Shown: positions 1 to 12,205 of the stretch, in pieces
Numbering within the stretch: position 1 is the first letter of the stretch
Layout of the letters: each line of letters opens with the position of its first letter
Assembly (NCBI GenBank): GCA_036417435.1
Contig: CM070903.1
Coordinates: 85,222,001 to 85,286,000 of the forward strand
Origin: Inia geoffrensis
Taxonomy: Eukaryota; Chordata; Mammalia; Artiodactyla; Iniidae
DNA length: 64,000 bases
Reading direction: 5' to 3'
Notes under the pieces: model-generated
What the model was told of the DNA's origin: nothing
The model's input: the letters and a program-made list of their open reading frames with translations, nothing else
Database searches by the model: none
Program-made: the position numbers and the translations under genes

Positions 1-1490
1 GCTTAATGCTGTCCCAGAGGTCTCTTAAAGTATCCTCATTTTTTACAATTCCTTTTCTTTTTTCTGGTCAGCTTGGGTGATTTCCAGTATTCTGTCTTCC
101 AGTTTGCTGGTCTGCTCCTCTGTATCATCTAATCTACTGTTGATTCCTTCTAGTGTATATTTTGTTTTAATTATTGTATTCTTCAGCTCTGTTTGGTTCT
201 TTATATTTTCTAACTCTATAAAAACTTCTCTCTGTGTTCATCTATTTTTCTTTTGGGCTCATTGAGCATTTTATGATCATTACCTTGAGCTCTTTACTGG
301 GTAGATAAGTAATAAGTATTCCTTAATATTTCTTCTGGGGTTTTATCTTGTTCCTTCATTTGGAACATATTCCTCTGTCACCTCATTTTGCCTAATTCTA
401 TGTTTTTATTTTTATATATTCTAGGTAAGTCAGTTACGTTCCCAATGTCAGAGAAGTGGCCTTATGTAGGAGATGTTCTTTGGGGCCCAACAGCCCGCTT
501 CTCTTTGGTCACCAATGTGCTCTAGGGCTGCCTCCTATGTGGGCTGTATGGACCCTTCTGTTGTGATGAGGCTGACTACTCTAAGCACACTTGTAAGCAG
601 GGCTGGCCCCCATCCCAGTTGGCTGCCAGGCTCTGCCTCTTGGAGGAGGCTGCCTACCTGCTGGTAAGCAATGCTAGGTCCTGGCACAACTGGCTATGCA
701 GCTCAGGGGTTCCCAGGACTAGTGCTGGCCCACTGGTGAGTGGGTCTGGGTCCCGGACCTTCTGGTGGGTGGGGCTAGATCTCTGAATGGCTGGAGGCTC
801 ACGGGGTCCTAGGGCATCAGGCCTGCTGCTGGGTGGGGCTGTGTCCCAGAACTAATCATCTAGAGGGAGGATTCCAAAGTGGCACTTGCCAGCACCAGTG
901 TCATCATGGTAGAATGAGCTCCTAAAGATGGCTGCTGCCAGCATCTATATTCCCAGGGGGAGTCCCAGTTGCCTCCTACCTCTCTGGGAAACTCTCCAAG
1001 ATTATCAAGTGGGTCTGACCCAGGCTTCTTTCAAACTATTTCTTCTGCCCTGGGTCTTGGAGCATGTGAGATTTTGTGCATACTCTCTAAAAGTAGAGCC
1101 TCTATTTCCTAGAGCCCTGTAACTCTCCCAAAAGTAACCCCCATTGGCCTTCAAAGCCAGACACTCTGGGGGCTCATCTTCCCGGTGCAGGACCACTGAG
1201 CTGGGGTGCTCAACGTGGGATTTGTACCTCTTGCTCCTTAAGGAAAACTTATGCAATTGTGATTATACTCCCGTTTGTGGGTTGCCTACACTGCTTCCGA
1301 CTATACTGCTTCTCTGCCCCTCCTACCCATCTCATTGTGATTCCTTCTTTATATCTCTAGTTGTGGAAAATCTTTTCTGCTAATCTTCAGGTGGTTCTCA
1401 TCAATAGTTGCTCTGTAAATAGTTTTAATTTTGGTGTGTCCATGAAAGGAGGTGAGCTTACAGTCTTCCTACTCTGCCATCTGGGCTGTC
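1..1490 (-). mobile_element. Old L1 LINE, 5' region, antisense
   Basis: The right edge read on the minus strand begins with a CCAGATGGCAGAGTAGGAAG-type motif, the usual start of mammalian L1 5' UTRs, followed by a line about lower-cost text typical of that region. Further left the sequence becomes T-rich on the plus strand, as expected for the antisense of ORF1. No intact frame survives. The subfamily cannot be named by eye. Confidence 0.55.
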
Positions 1491-1497
1491 TCTCCTT

Positions 1498-2300
1498 TCT
1501 TTGTCTTTTGACAGTTTTGACAGTATAGGTTTGGGTCTCTGAGTTTTTATTTCTTGGAGTTTGTAGATCATCTTGGATATATAGATTAGCATTTTTCATC
1601 AAAGTTTGGAAGTCTTTGCCCATTATTTCTTTAAGTATTCTTTCAGTCCCTTTTTTCTTTCCTCTGGCATTTCCATTATGCTTGATATACTTGGTATGTT
1701 GATATGCTTGTTGGTGTCCTATAGGTCTTTAAGTCTCTGTTCTTTTTTTTTTTTTTTATTCTTTTTCTTTCTCTTCCTCAAATTGGATAGTTTCAATTGA
1801 CCCATATCTGAGTTCTCTGATTCTTTCTTCTGCCTGCTCAAATCTGCTATTGAGCCACTCTAGTGAATTTTTCATTTCAGTTATTATACTTTTCAACCCC
1901 AAACATCTATTTGGCCCTTTTTAAATATAATTTTTCTATATTTATATTCTCTATTTGATGAGATTTTTGTTTTCATATTTTTCTTTAGTCCTTTATGTAT
2001 GGTTTCCTTTCATTCTAAACTTTTTTTTAAAGCTGGTTTAAAGCCTTGGTCTAAGAAGTGCAATATCTTGGCTTCCTCAGGGACAGTTTCTATTGACTGC
2101 TTTTTTTTCTGTATATGGCCTATACTTTCTTGTTTCTCTGCACATGTCATAATTTTTCTTTGAAAACTGGACATTTAAAATAACATAATGTGGCAACTCT
2201 GGAAATCAGATTCTCCTCCATCTCCAGTGTTTGCTATTGTTGCTATTTGTTGTTGTTTTTGTTTGTTTACTTACTGACTTTTCTGAAACAATTCTGTAAG
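1498..2300 (-). mobile_element. Second old L1-derived segment, antisense (probable)
   Basis: This T-rich stretch resembles the antisense of the coiled-coil/ORF1 part of old L1 elements. Around 1820-1915 it loosely parallels positions 90-200, which suggests two old L1 5' pieces side by side. There is no open frame of interest. The call rests on general resemblance. Confidence 0.4.
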
Positions 2301-2421
2301 ATCTGTATTCGTGGTCATGTGTAGCCACTGAAGTCTCTGCTTGGTTCATGACTGGGCAGAGATTTCCTTAAACACTTGAAACCAACAAACATTCCAGTCT
2401 TTGCCAAGGGGCTCTGTGGAT

Positions 2422-2786
2422 TTTTTTTTTATAAATTTATTTATTTATTTATATTTTATTTTTTGGCTGCATTGGGTCTCCATTGTTGCACAGAGGCTTT
2501 CTCTAGTTGCAGCGAGCGGGGGCTACTCTTCGTTGCAGTGTGCAGGCTTCTCATTGTGGTGGCTTCTCTTGTTGCAGAGCACGGGCTCTCGGTGTGTGGG
2601 CTTCAGTAGTTGTGGCATATGGGCTCAGTAGTTGTGGCTCGTGGGCTCTAGAGCTCAGGTTCAGTAGTTGTGGCACACGGGCTTAGTTGCTCTGCAGCAT
2701 GTGGGATCTTCCCAGAACAGGGCTCGAACCCGTGTCCCCTGCATTGCCAGACAGATTCTTAACCACTGCGCCACCAGGGAAGTCCC
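2422..2786 (-). mobile_element. CHR-type SINE, long form
   Basis: Read on the minus strand this is a tRNA-derived SINE. It has a head ending in the GGGACTTCCCTGGTGGCGCA motif, RNA polymerase III A and B boxes, a body of CCACAACTACTGA-like units and an A/AAATA-rich tail. It is flanked by an approximate duplication, CTCTGTGGATTTT before and CTATGTGGATTTT after. The open frames across it are repeat artefacts. Confidence 0.9.
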
Positions 2787-2992
2787 TCTATGTGGATTTT
2801 GAAGCACACCTTCAATATTCAGCCAGACAGGTGACAATTCCACGTTAGCCTTCAATTCCTGTTTGTGCAGAGCCTCAAGATCAGCCAGGATGAGAGCATA
2901 AGCCCTGCTAAAATTTTTCCTGAGCATGCACACAACCCTGGTCATGTGCACAATGGACTTCTAGATTCTCAGGACTATTTGGAGTTTTTCAA

Positions 2993-3038
2993 AACCACTA
3001 TGGATATCTTATTCTAACCACTATGGATATCTTATTCT
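2993..3038. repeat. Perfect tandem duplication, 23 bp x 2
   Basis: The 23-base unit beginning AACCACTATGG occurs twice head to tail without mismatch (2993-3015 and 3016-3038). It lies in non-coding sequence just right of a SINE. Confidence 0.9.
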
Positions 3039-4317
3039 TAAGTTTTTCCTTTTAAACTTTTTAATTAGCTTATTTTTGCCCCAGCTGATATCCAGTGCCT
3101 CAGGCAGCCAAGAAGTTAAACAATCACCCTGGACATTTTCTACAAATGCCCCTGGGGAAAAGGCTTTTCACACTGAGCAAGCTCTTAGTTGGGTTAATAA
3201 AGACAGCCTTGCAAGTAGGATATTCCAGGGAATCCCCAGACAACTCAAATAATGACAATCTACTGGGAATGAGACTTTGAAGGAGCTCCAACCCTGTTCT
3301 GTCCCTTCCTACAGGTGCCAGCTTGCTAATTTTCACCATGATTGCAGGCTGTTGGCTTCCAAGGTCACCACCAAGAAGAAGGGGTGAGATGGGACTAGGG
3401 CAACTAAGACACCACAGAGCTCACTGGTCATACTGAGATTCATCCATTCTTCTTGAATTAATGCTCTCCTGATTGCCTTTGTTTAATTCCCAGCATTCTG
3501 AAAATATTGTGTCTGACTATTTTTATCAGTTTTTTCCATGCTTTCATTGAGGAGAGAATTTTTGGAGGGCTTTTTTTTTCCCTGCACCATTTTCACAGAT
3601 GTCACTCACTGTATTCCCTTTAATCATTAAAAATCATCTTTAAGTAGGCTTTACCCTTTCGCATTTGTCTTCTCAAGTGATATTAGATAGGAAAATCCAC
3701 AACAAGCTTCATCAATTGAGTTCTAATATTTCCTTCGGGTAATGTTGCTGGGGTTAAGAGATGCTAGTCTCATGTGGAAAACCTATCTCCTATCAATTAT
3801 ACTGGCAACGATTTTTGTTGTTTACTAAGAAAAATTATGTAAGTGTGAAAAGATAACTTTGTCTTCAGAGACTTAGCAGGAATGAAACCATTTCATGCTC
3901 TTTCTGTGTCTTCTCTGATCATGAACTAGTCAGGAGGATGTGAGGGTGGGTGTGCATCATAAGATGAAGAAAAAGATAAGAAATGTGATTGGAAAAACCA
4001 CCACATTGGTTTTCAGTTACAGTCAAGTGGCCTAATTTCTCGATTTACACTGTAAGCCTCTGCCAGGAAATGGTAACAAGATCATGTAGTTAATTTTAAT
4101 TTATATAAAGGTAAGATTGGAAAAAAACTATGATTTAATTTTGTTTTTGAAACAAAATTAATAGTATGCTAAATTTTTGTTACTGTAATGGAATATGCGT
4201 GCTCTGGGGGCATAGTACAGAAACATATAAAAACCCTAGTAGAAAAAGTTACTTATTTTCCCCAGAAACAAACATTCTAATAACAATATTGTTCTAGAAA
4301 TCCTTATTCCCTAGACC
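3039..4317. other. Non-coding stretch, no gene seen
   Basis: The sequence is AT-rich and mostly unique-looking. Short frames at 3095-3280 (+) and 3124-3339 (-) match no family I recognise and lack splice or codon-bias support. I recognise no RNA gene or regulatory element. Confidence 0.5.
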
Positions 4318-4485
4318 AGTGTTTCACAAAGGGTGGTTTAGGGACAGCCTGCACTGCAATTACTTGAAGAGCTTGGGTCAAATGCATATTTCTGGGTCCT
4401 AGCCTAGAACTGTAGAATTAGTATAGCTAGGGCTTATGCCTGGGAGTATGCATTGTAGCTTATTAAAGCTTCTGGGCAGAGGCCT
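4318..4485 (+). mobile_element. hAT-Charlie-type DNA transposon relic
   Basis: It begins with a CCAGTGTTTCACAAAG end and continues with text typical of short non-autonomous hAT elements of the MER5/MER20 kind. The right end is cut by the SINE that follows. Confidence 0.5.
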
Positions 4486-4500
4486 TAAACTACAATTTTT

Positions 4501-4711
4501 TTTTTTTTTTTTTTTTTTTTGCGGTACGCGGGCCTCTCACTGCTGTGGCCTCTCCCGTTGTGGAGCACAGGCTCCGGACGCGCAGGCTCAGCAGCCATGG
4601 TTCACGGGCCCAGCCACTCGTGGCATGTGGGATCTTCCCGGACCGGGGCACAAACCCGTGTCCTCTGCATTGGCAGGCAGACTCTCAACCACTGTGCCAC
4701 CAGGGAAGCCC
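4501..4711 (-). mobile_element. CHR-type SINE, short form
   Basis: On the minus strand: GGGCTTCCCTGGTGGCACAG head, A and B boxes, GAGAGGCCCGCGTACCGC end and a poly-A tail of about 20. A perfect 14-bp target-site duplication, AAACTACAATTTTT, flanks it at 4487-4500 and 4712-4725. Confidence 0.95.
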
Positions 4712-4724
4712 AAACTACAATTTT

Positions 4725-6645
4725 TAAAACAGTTTTATTGAAAAAAAATACAGCTTTATTGAGGTATAATTGACATAATAAATTGCACATATTTAAAGTA
4801 TACAATTTGATAAATTTTGACATATGTACACACCTGTGAAAGCATCACACAATCAAGATAATGAACACTTCTTTCACTCCCAAAATTTTCCTCATGTCTC
4901 TTTTTATTACCTTTCTCTTGCCCCTCTCTTACCCCCCTACAGCTCTCCAGGTGATTACTGATCTCATTTCTATCGCTATAGATTACTTTGATTTTTCTAA
5001 AATTCCATAAAGAAAATATATAGCATGTACTTTTTTTGGCCTAGTTTCTTTCACCTAGCTTTTTTTTTTTTTTTTTAAATTTATTTTTGGCTGCGTTGGG
5101 TCTTTGTTGCTGCACGCGGGCTTTCTCTAGTTGTAGTGAACACCCTTTGTTGTGGTGCGCGGGCTTCTCATTGCAGTAGCTTCTCTTGTTGCAGAGCACG
5201 GGCTCTAGGTGCACGGGCTTCAGTAGTTGTGGCATGTGGGCTCTAGAACACAGGCTTAGTAGTTGTGGCGCGTGGGCTTAGTTGCTCCACGGCATGTGGA
5301 ATATTCCCAGACCAGGTCTCGAACCCATGTCCCCTCTGCATCGGCGGGCAGATTCTTAACCACTGCGCCACCAGGGAAGTCCCAGCATAATTATTTTGAG
5401 ATGCATTTATGTTACTTTGTGTAGCAATAGTACATTCCTTTTAATTGCTGTGTAGCATTCCATTGTTTGGCTATACCCCAGTTTATGTATCCATTTACCT
5501 GTTAATGAACATTTGTTTTCTTTCCACTTCTGAGGGGCTATTCTGGATAATGCTGCTATGAACATTTGAGTACAAATCTTCTTATGGACTTAGGTTTTCA
5601 TTTCTCTTGGGTAAATACTTGTAATGGTTAGGCCAGATGGCAGGTGCATGTTTAATTTTTTAAGAAATGGCTACACTATTTTCCAGTGTGGTTATACCAC
5701 CTTATACTCCCACAGCAGTGTATGAAAGTTCCACTTGCTCCACACCCTCACCAACACTTGGTATTGTCAGTCTTTTTTAATTTTAAGCCTTCTAATAGGT
5801 ATGTAGTGGCATGTTACTGAGGTTTTAATTTGTTTTGATTAATGGTTGAGCGTCTTTTTATGTGCTTCTGTATCATACATGTATCTTCTTGTTTTCTTAT
5901 TATTTAGTTTTGAGAGTTTTTAAAAATATATTCTAAGTACAAGTCCTTTATTGGATATATACTTTGCAAATATTGTCTTTCAGTATGTAGCTTAGCTTTT
6001 CATTCTCTTAAGAGTACCTTTTTAAGGGCAGAAGATTTTAAGTTTTATGAAATACAATTTTTTAAAAAATTATGGATCATACTGTTGGTGTTGTGCCTGA
6101 GAAATATTTGGCTAAAGGTCACAAAGATTTTCTCCTATGTTTTCTCCTAGATGGTTTATAGTTTAAGTTTTACATTTAGGTCTCTGATCTATTCTGAGGG
6201 GGTTTTATGGTATATGGTATAAAGTGTCAATCAAAGTTCAATTTTGTGCACATTAATTGTTGTTCTACTACCATTGTTGAAAAGACTCTTCTTCCACCAG
6301 TTGACTCTTTATATAAGTGCATCTATTGCTGGATGCTGTATTCTGTTTAATTGCTCTATTTATCTGTCTTGACATCAATACCTTACTATCTTGATTACTG
6401 TAGATTTATAATGTCTTGAAGTCAGATCATTTGAGTCCTTTGACATTGTTTTTCCTTTTTAAAGTTGTTTTGGCTATTCTATATCCTTTACATTTCTGTA
6501 TATATGTTTAGAATCAGCTTGTCGATTTCTATAAGGAAGCTTGCTGGGATCTTGATTGGGATTGTGTAAAATCTACAGATCAATTTGGTGAAGTGACATC
6601 TTAACAATATTGAGCTTAATCTACAATCTAGATTTTTAACTAGAT
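4725..6645 (-). mobile_element. Old L1 3' half, antisense
   Basis: The plus strand reads as the complement of the L1 3' UTR and the end of ORF2, including the complement of the conserved segment around 'ATTCCATTGTTTGGC'. The element is interrupted by a SINE at 5060-5383. Many indels and stops make it a dead, ancient copy of L1M type. Confidence 0.7.
5060..5383 (-). mobile_element. CHR-type SINE, long form, nested in old L1
   Basis: It has the GGGACTTCCCTGGTGGCGCA head on the minus strand, the CCACAACTACT-type body and an A-rich tail. L1 text continues on both sides, so the SINE arrived after the L1. Confidence 0.9.
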
Positions 6646-7770
6646 CACCCTGCCCTTCCCTGCCCCACAGAAAAACACGTTTGTTGTGAGGTCATGGCAT
6701 TTATTCAGTTAATAATTCAGAAACACATTTCTTAAGTCTTCCTCAAGTCCTAGCACTGTGTGCTCTAGGTTGTGACAGGAATGTAAAATATAGATAAGAA
6801 GCAGAACCAGAACGCTAGCAAGTAGATTGAAAAACAAAAACAAAAACAAAAAACTGAACTGAAATATTGGCCCAGAGGTGTGGTCCCAGCCCCTTCCTTT
6901 CACAGGCAGGCCAACTGAGGGTCAATTTCACACAGCGTTCCTGCAGCAGGACCAGGTCTCCTGAGTCTGGCTCACCAAGCAGGGTCTGATGAAATATCAC
7001 TGCGAGTGATGCCCACAGCAAGGGCTCTAGGAATTCAGAGGGGCCTCCGCGCCCTGTGGGTGAGCGAGCAGGCGTGGGGCCTTGGGCTGGTCCCCGAGAG
7101 ATGAGACTCCAGGGCAGAACACAGACTCAGGGGCATCAGGCAACAGGGGAGGGAGGTTTCAGAGGCTGCCAGATCAGGAACATCAGGACCTCACCCCTGC
7201 CCAGCACTCACACGGCTCTGACACCTACGCATTATCACCCCAGTTCATTCCTACACCACCCGACCCCACCTTCAACCACCGGGACTGCTGGGCACGATAA
7301 CTCTGTGCCCTCTGGGCAAGGCCTCCGGGCCCCCAGCGACAAGGGCCTCTAAGGTGACAGGACGGGCCCTGGGAGCCGCTGAAGGTGTGGAGACAGGGCC
7401 TCTGGAGACGGCCAGGCAGAAGGGGCCTGTGTCCAGAGGGAGTTAGAGTCAGAGAGGCTCTGGGCTGGGAAGAGAAAAGCGTAACCCGACGCGTGGGACG
7501 CGGCGGTGCAAGTCAAGGAGGGCGGCTGGCCCTGTGGTTTGGGACAACCTCCTCCCATGTGGCCTGACCCTGTGTGACAGGGAAGCCTAGGGACACTGGG
7601 AGATCAGGCTCACCGGGCAGGGGCTCTGGCGGCAGACGGCTTCGCAGGGGCAGCACGGTGCGTGGTACAAGGCAAAGCCCCTTTGTGGTACAAGGCATCG
7701 TGCTCCAGGCCGCAGGCCCATCCTAGCAACTGGGCAACTCGTGCCATCACATGGGTAATAAAGGTGGACC
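6646..7770. other. Non-coding, partly GC-rich stretch, no gene accepted
   Basis: Positions 7020-7570 are distinctly GC-richer than their surroundings, and several overlapping frames open on both strands as GC-rich DNA often allows. No splice pattern or recognisable domain supports any of them. An AATAAA on the minus strand near 6699 lacks a recognisable gene upstream of it. Confidence 0.5.
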
Positions 7771-7969
7771 CCCTGGTGGCGCAGTGATTGAGAGTCCGCC
7801 TGCCGATGCAGGGGACACGGGTTCGTGCCCCGGTCCGGGAAGATCCCACATGCCGCAGAGCGGCTGGGCCCATGAGCCATGGCCGCTAAGCCTGCGTGTC
7901 CAGAGCCTGTGCTCCATGACGGGAGAGGCCACAACAGTGAGAGGCCCGCGTACCGAAAAAAAAAAAAAC
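7771..7969 (+). mobile_element. CHR-type SINE, short form
   Basis: It has the CCTGGTGGCGCAGTGATTGA head with A box, the B box GGGTTCGTGCCC, and the GTACCG end followed by a poly-A run. The duplication GGTGGACC flanks it at 7763-7770 and 7970-7977. Confidence 0.95.
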
Positions 7970-8779
7970 GGTGGACCCATGAACCTTTGAAATCACAGAG
8001 CTGCCGCCAAGGGAGCATGTTCAATGATGACTTGGAGCCTGGCTTGAGAGGTTCATGGGTAGAGTGGAAGGAAATGAGGTTGAGAGAGAAGGAGGTAAGC
8101 CTCGAGTATCAGTTTGGGTTTAATGCAGGTGCAGGCGGTGAGGGACACTGGAGGTTGAGACCTGGTGCTGTTCTCACAGCTGGGACAACACCCGAAGAGA
8201 GGAGGTGATTCTCATCCTGTCCCAGAAATGCATGATGTTTCCCTTACCAAGCCATGTAACTTGGGCTCGGGTGGGAAAAGTGAGCATTTAATGGGCCCGT
8301 TGTTTGTTTCTTAATTCGGTGCTAATGGAGCTAACAGTGGAAATGTGGATGGACTGAGAATCAAGGCACACGGGACGCAGCAGGATGGGCAGAGAAGTGG
8401 GAGGGGTTGCCAAGGCCAAGTGAGCCAGGACTGCCGAAAGGTTTTCCAAATTACTAAGAAAATAAGACCAAGATCTACACACTTTCATCAATTTTTATAG
8501 TATTCTGTGTGTGTACATGTGTATAAAATCAGTATGTAAAATCTATTCAAATTGGCTTACATTTGAGAGTGCTGCGGTTTTTTGTTTTTGTTTTTTTCAT
8601 TTCAGGCCGAGGGAATATACAGTTTGAAGCAAGCACTAGGTGTGTACTGACTTTTTTTTTTAAACAAGTGTCAGATGTTGCAGATAGTTCCTATTGATTC
8701 TACATCATTGCTTTCATTGATTTTCTTCAACACTTAGCTTATTACAAGGGATTTCCAATTAAATTTTAATTTAATTTTT

Positions 8780-9220
8780 CTAATTAAAATATATTAGCTC
8801 CCTGACCCCACTGCCAGCCTAGGGTATCTTTCCTAATGCTTGCTTGCTGAGTTGCAGTTGAGTCATACGTGCCGTTTTGAAACCTCCCATAAATGCCTTT
8901 GCTTCTGGCTGTTTTCTGGAACTTTCCTCTGAGGACCTCCAATTCTACTCCTATTTTCACCTGACTGCCCTGCCTCCCACTTTGCATGTTAACTGGTTCA
9001 GCTTCCCTCATTCCATCCAGAACTCTCCTGATCCTCGTTCTTCCTCTCTTCATTCCTCCCTGTCTGGAGGAAGATACACTCACACTTCTTTCAGCGTTCA
9101 GTTCTCACTGGTGCTTCTTACCCCATCTATTCCTACCCACTTAGAAACTCTCCATCTCTGATTCCTCTCCCCCTCCAAGGCACTCAGGACGTACAATAAA
9201 TGCTTGTTGAATAAACCCGT
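8780..9220 (+). repeat. L2-like LINE remnant (possible)
   Basis: Pyrimidine-rich sequence ends in a CAATAAATGCTTGTTGAATA motif at about 9195-9215, the hallmark 3' end of L2/MIR-type elements. The upstream part is too diverged to align by eye. The frame at 8877-9161 is not taken as a gene. Confidence 0.4.
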
Positions 9221-11005
9221 AGCCTGTGATCCAGTTCAGGTACAGCCTGCTTAGTTTTTTAGGCTCATTTGGCCTGTTCCTAATAGAGGCAGCCCAGGCC
9301 CTAAAACAAAGAGATGATGGTGATGGCAAGGGGTGAGGGCTCTGGTGGACAGCTGAGTCTCCCTCCTATCTGTACCCAGTCCCTTAAGGAGTATCCTATC
9401 ACAGCATTTAATGTGCTGTATTATAATTTTATGATACCAGCTGCTTAGAAGCTGAGGAAGACGTTGCTGGATTCTCAGCCCTTCCTTAATTATGTGAGTA
9501 AGAAGAAAGGTATAAAATCAACTTCCTGCTATTCATTTACATAGATCCAGTTAGGCCAGAATTAAAATGAAGGGCAAATGTTTCACACTGAAAAGTAACT
9601 TACTCTTTGGAAGAGCTGTCCTCTTAAGGAAATGGTTGTAGGCTAAGAGTATTGCCAGAATGTCCCCGCTTTGGAATAAAGACACTGGATGGTGGCACTG
9701 TATTTCTTGCTCTATCCAGGGTTTATTGACTTCATCTCCTCCCCAAACTTTCCTTGGAAAGGTTAGCAGCACTTAATCAGGGGTTTCCTCGCAAGATCTC
9801 AGCTCTAACTTCTTTGGGTGTCAGTTTTCTGGTAGGCAGAATTGGGCGTGGGATCAAAAAGAAAAACAAATGTGGAGGCATTTTTATATTTTGTATTTTA
9901 ATGACATAATAGATTATGTGTTTATGGGGCTTGAATGTGCTGTTTTGGCTGTCATCTTTTCTTTCCTTGACTATTTAAAGATAATCTTTTCCAAAAGATT
10001 ATGCTTTTACCACTGCCCATAATCAGAGTATTGGGAATTTAGTATTTGAGACTTTGGTTTTAGATTATCATGTGATTAGTTTGGTGCGACATGTAGTATG
10101 TCTTCAGGTATACACTTTATTTGGAAAAGGGCTCTGAAAGGAATTTTAGTTCAAAATACATTTATTGAGCACCTATAAGCTACAAATTCCTTGTCATTAA
10201 GGAAACATACACAGACCACCCCCTACTCCAGCACAAGGCTAACTAGTGTATATTTCCTCTTCAGACTTCTAGAGCCTTGGATGCTCATGAGCAGGATATG
10301 ACAAATTAATTTTTTTATGACAAAATATGACAGGATATGACAATTTTCTTAGTTATGTGGAAAATTTTTTAAAGAAATTTTCATAATTTCTTATGAAATT
10401 ATGAAAATTAAGAAATTGAATTTCTTAACTCAATAAGAATTAATTAATTAAGAAATTGAATTTTTAGTACTGGTTAATAAATACTAAGGCAATGCCATTT
10501 AATAAGGCTGTTATTCTCAATTAGGGTGTGTATGTGTGTTATAAAATTGTATATTTGAAAAATGAAAAATTACCTATTTTCTTCTTAGTACAGACCAGGA
10601 AAAGTAAGGCTTGAGAAAAATTGTGGCTGGTGAGAGTTCATGAAATACAGTCCCTAAATTTTCTTTGCATGATAAGACCTGTTCCTTTATGTAGCAGAAT
10701 CTCTGTGAGATATGAAATATTTGTTTTGTTTTCCTATGGAGACGTAATTGGCTTGTGAAAAATGTTTTTAAGAAAAGATAAACAATATTTTCATCTCTTA
10801 AATAATTGGCTTTATCCCCCAATGCTGTTTCTGATCAAGTCATATCTTAGCTTCCCACTTAACAGTGACTCTTCAGATTATCAAGGACTATTAGAATATT
10901 GGGCTTATCCACCTTGTATCATAAAATATGTTTTGTTCTTGAGGTGTTTAACTCCTTTTTCATGTTCCAAGAATCCCTTGAAGAGACCTTTAAAAGACCC
11001 TTTGC
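9221..11005. other. AT-rich non-coding stretch
   Basis: I recognise no exon here. It contains a cluster of AT palindromes at 10376-10465 (listed separately). The remainder looks like old unique intronic or intergenic sequence. Confidence 0.5.
10376..10426. repeat. AT-rich inverted repeat cluster
   Basis: A perfect 15-bp stem (10376-10390 with 10395-10409, loop TTAT) is followed at once by an 8+1+8 palindrome at 10410-10426. The segment ATTAAGAAATTGAATTT is repeated nearby around 10447-10463. Confidence 0.85.
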
Positions 11006-11220
11006 GGGCTTCCCTGGTGGCGCAGTGGTTGAGAGTCCGCCTGCTGATGCAGGGGACATGGGTTCTTGCCCCGGTCCGGGAAGATCCCACATGCCGCGGA
11101 GCGGCTGGGCCCGTGAGCCATGGCCGCTGAGCCTGCGCGTCCGGAGCCTGTGCTCCGCGACGGGAGAGGCCACAACAGTGAGAGGCCCGCGTACCGCAAA
11201 AAAAAAAAAAAAAAAAAAAA
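11006..11220 (+). mobile_element. CHR-type SINE, short form
   Basis: It is a full short-form copy with the A box TGGCGCAGTGG and a poly-A tail of more than 20. A perfect duplication, AAGACCCTTTGC, flanks it at 10994-11005 and 11221-11232. Its sharp tail and intact duplication suggest a fairly recent insertion. Confidence 0.95.
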
Positions 11221-11689
11221 AAGACCCTTTGCTTGAGGACAGAAGGGCCAACATTGGTACAATCTACAAATTTGCAGATATGAGCCAGTTAATAAAGTTA
11301 TAACTCCTCCTTTACCCAAAACATAAAGATGTGGATTATCCAGGTGCTTTCTTTTCTTCCTTCTGTCTCTGTCCAGCTAATTCAAGGTCATCAGACTCAA
11401 AGGCAAGAGGTGAACAGAGGAATAGCTGACATTTAGTTACGGGTATCCTAGTCTAGGCTTGGTTGTAGACTGTGTCCATATATGTTTATGTGTGTCTGTG
11501 TGTATCTGTGTGCACACATGCACGCACACACCTTCAATGCTAGGAAAGCAGGCTGCTTTCAGGAGACAGACAGACAACATGGGAGCAGCTGTTAGGTCGA
11601 TGTGAGCTTTGGTGACGTTTTCACTAGTTAAGTTCCCAAAAACCAGTCAGCTTCTTCAAAAGATTGGCTGATAGCCCAAAAATAACTGA

Positions 11690-12205
11690 GAGTTACATTG
11701 TAAATGTAGTATAGGACACTGAAAATACCAAATCCTGGTGAGGATATGGAGCAACAGAAACTCATTGCTGACAAGAATGCAAAATAGTACAGACAGTTTG
11801 GCAGATTGTCACAAAGCTAAAGATAATCTTACAAGATGGTCCAGCGATCATACTCCTTGGTCTTTACCTAAATGACTTGCAAACTGTAGTACATCCATAC
11901 AATGGGATATTATTCAGCAATAAAAGAAAATGAGCTACCAAGCCATAAAAAGACATGGAGGAAACTTAAATACATAGTGCTAAATGAAATAAGCCAATCT
12001 GAAAAGGTTACATACTGTATGATTTCAAATATGACATTCTGGAAAAGAGAAAACTATAGAGATAATAAAAAGGTCGGTAGTTATCAGGGGTTAAGGGTAG
12101 GGGATGGGAAATGAGTAGGTGGAGCACAGGAGATTTTTAGGGTAGTGAAACTATTCTGTATGATATAATGGTGGATGCATGACATTATGTATCTATCAAA
12201 ACCTG
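11690..12205 (+). mobile_element. Old L1 3' end, sense
   Basis: It contains the ORF2 C-terminal/3' UTR text of old L1 elements, including the ACAATGGGATATTATTCAGC motif at 11900. The frame at 11902-12114 is the remnant of the ORF2 C terminus and not a host gene. Confidence 0.7.

Noticed and set aside
6699..6704. AATAAA on the minus strand, possibly the end of a minus-strand gene
   Set aside because: No exon, domain or poly-T (processed pseudogene tail) could be linked to it.
7771..7969. Functional tRNA gene suggested by A and B boxes (also in all other SINEs)
   Set aside because: The boxes belong to tRNA-derived SINEs. No cloverleaf with acceptor stem and proper length is present.
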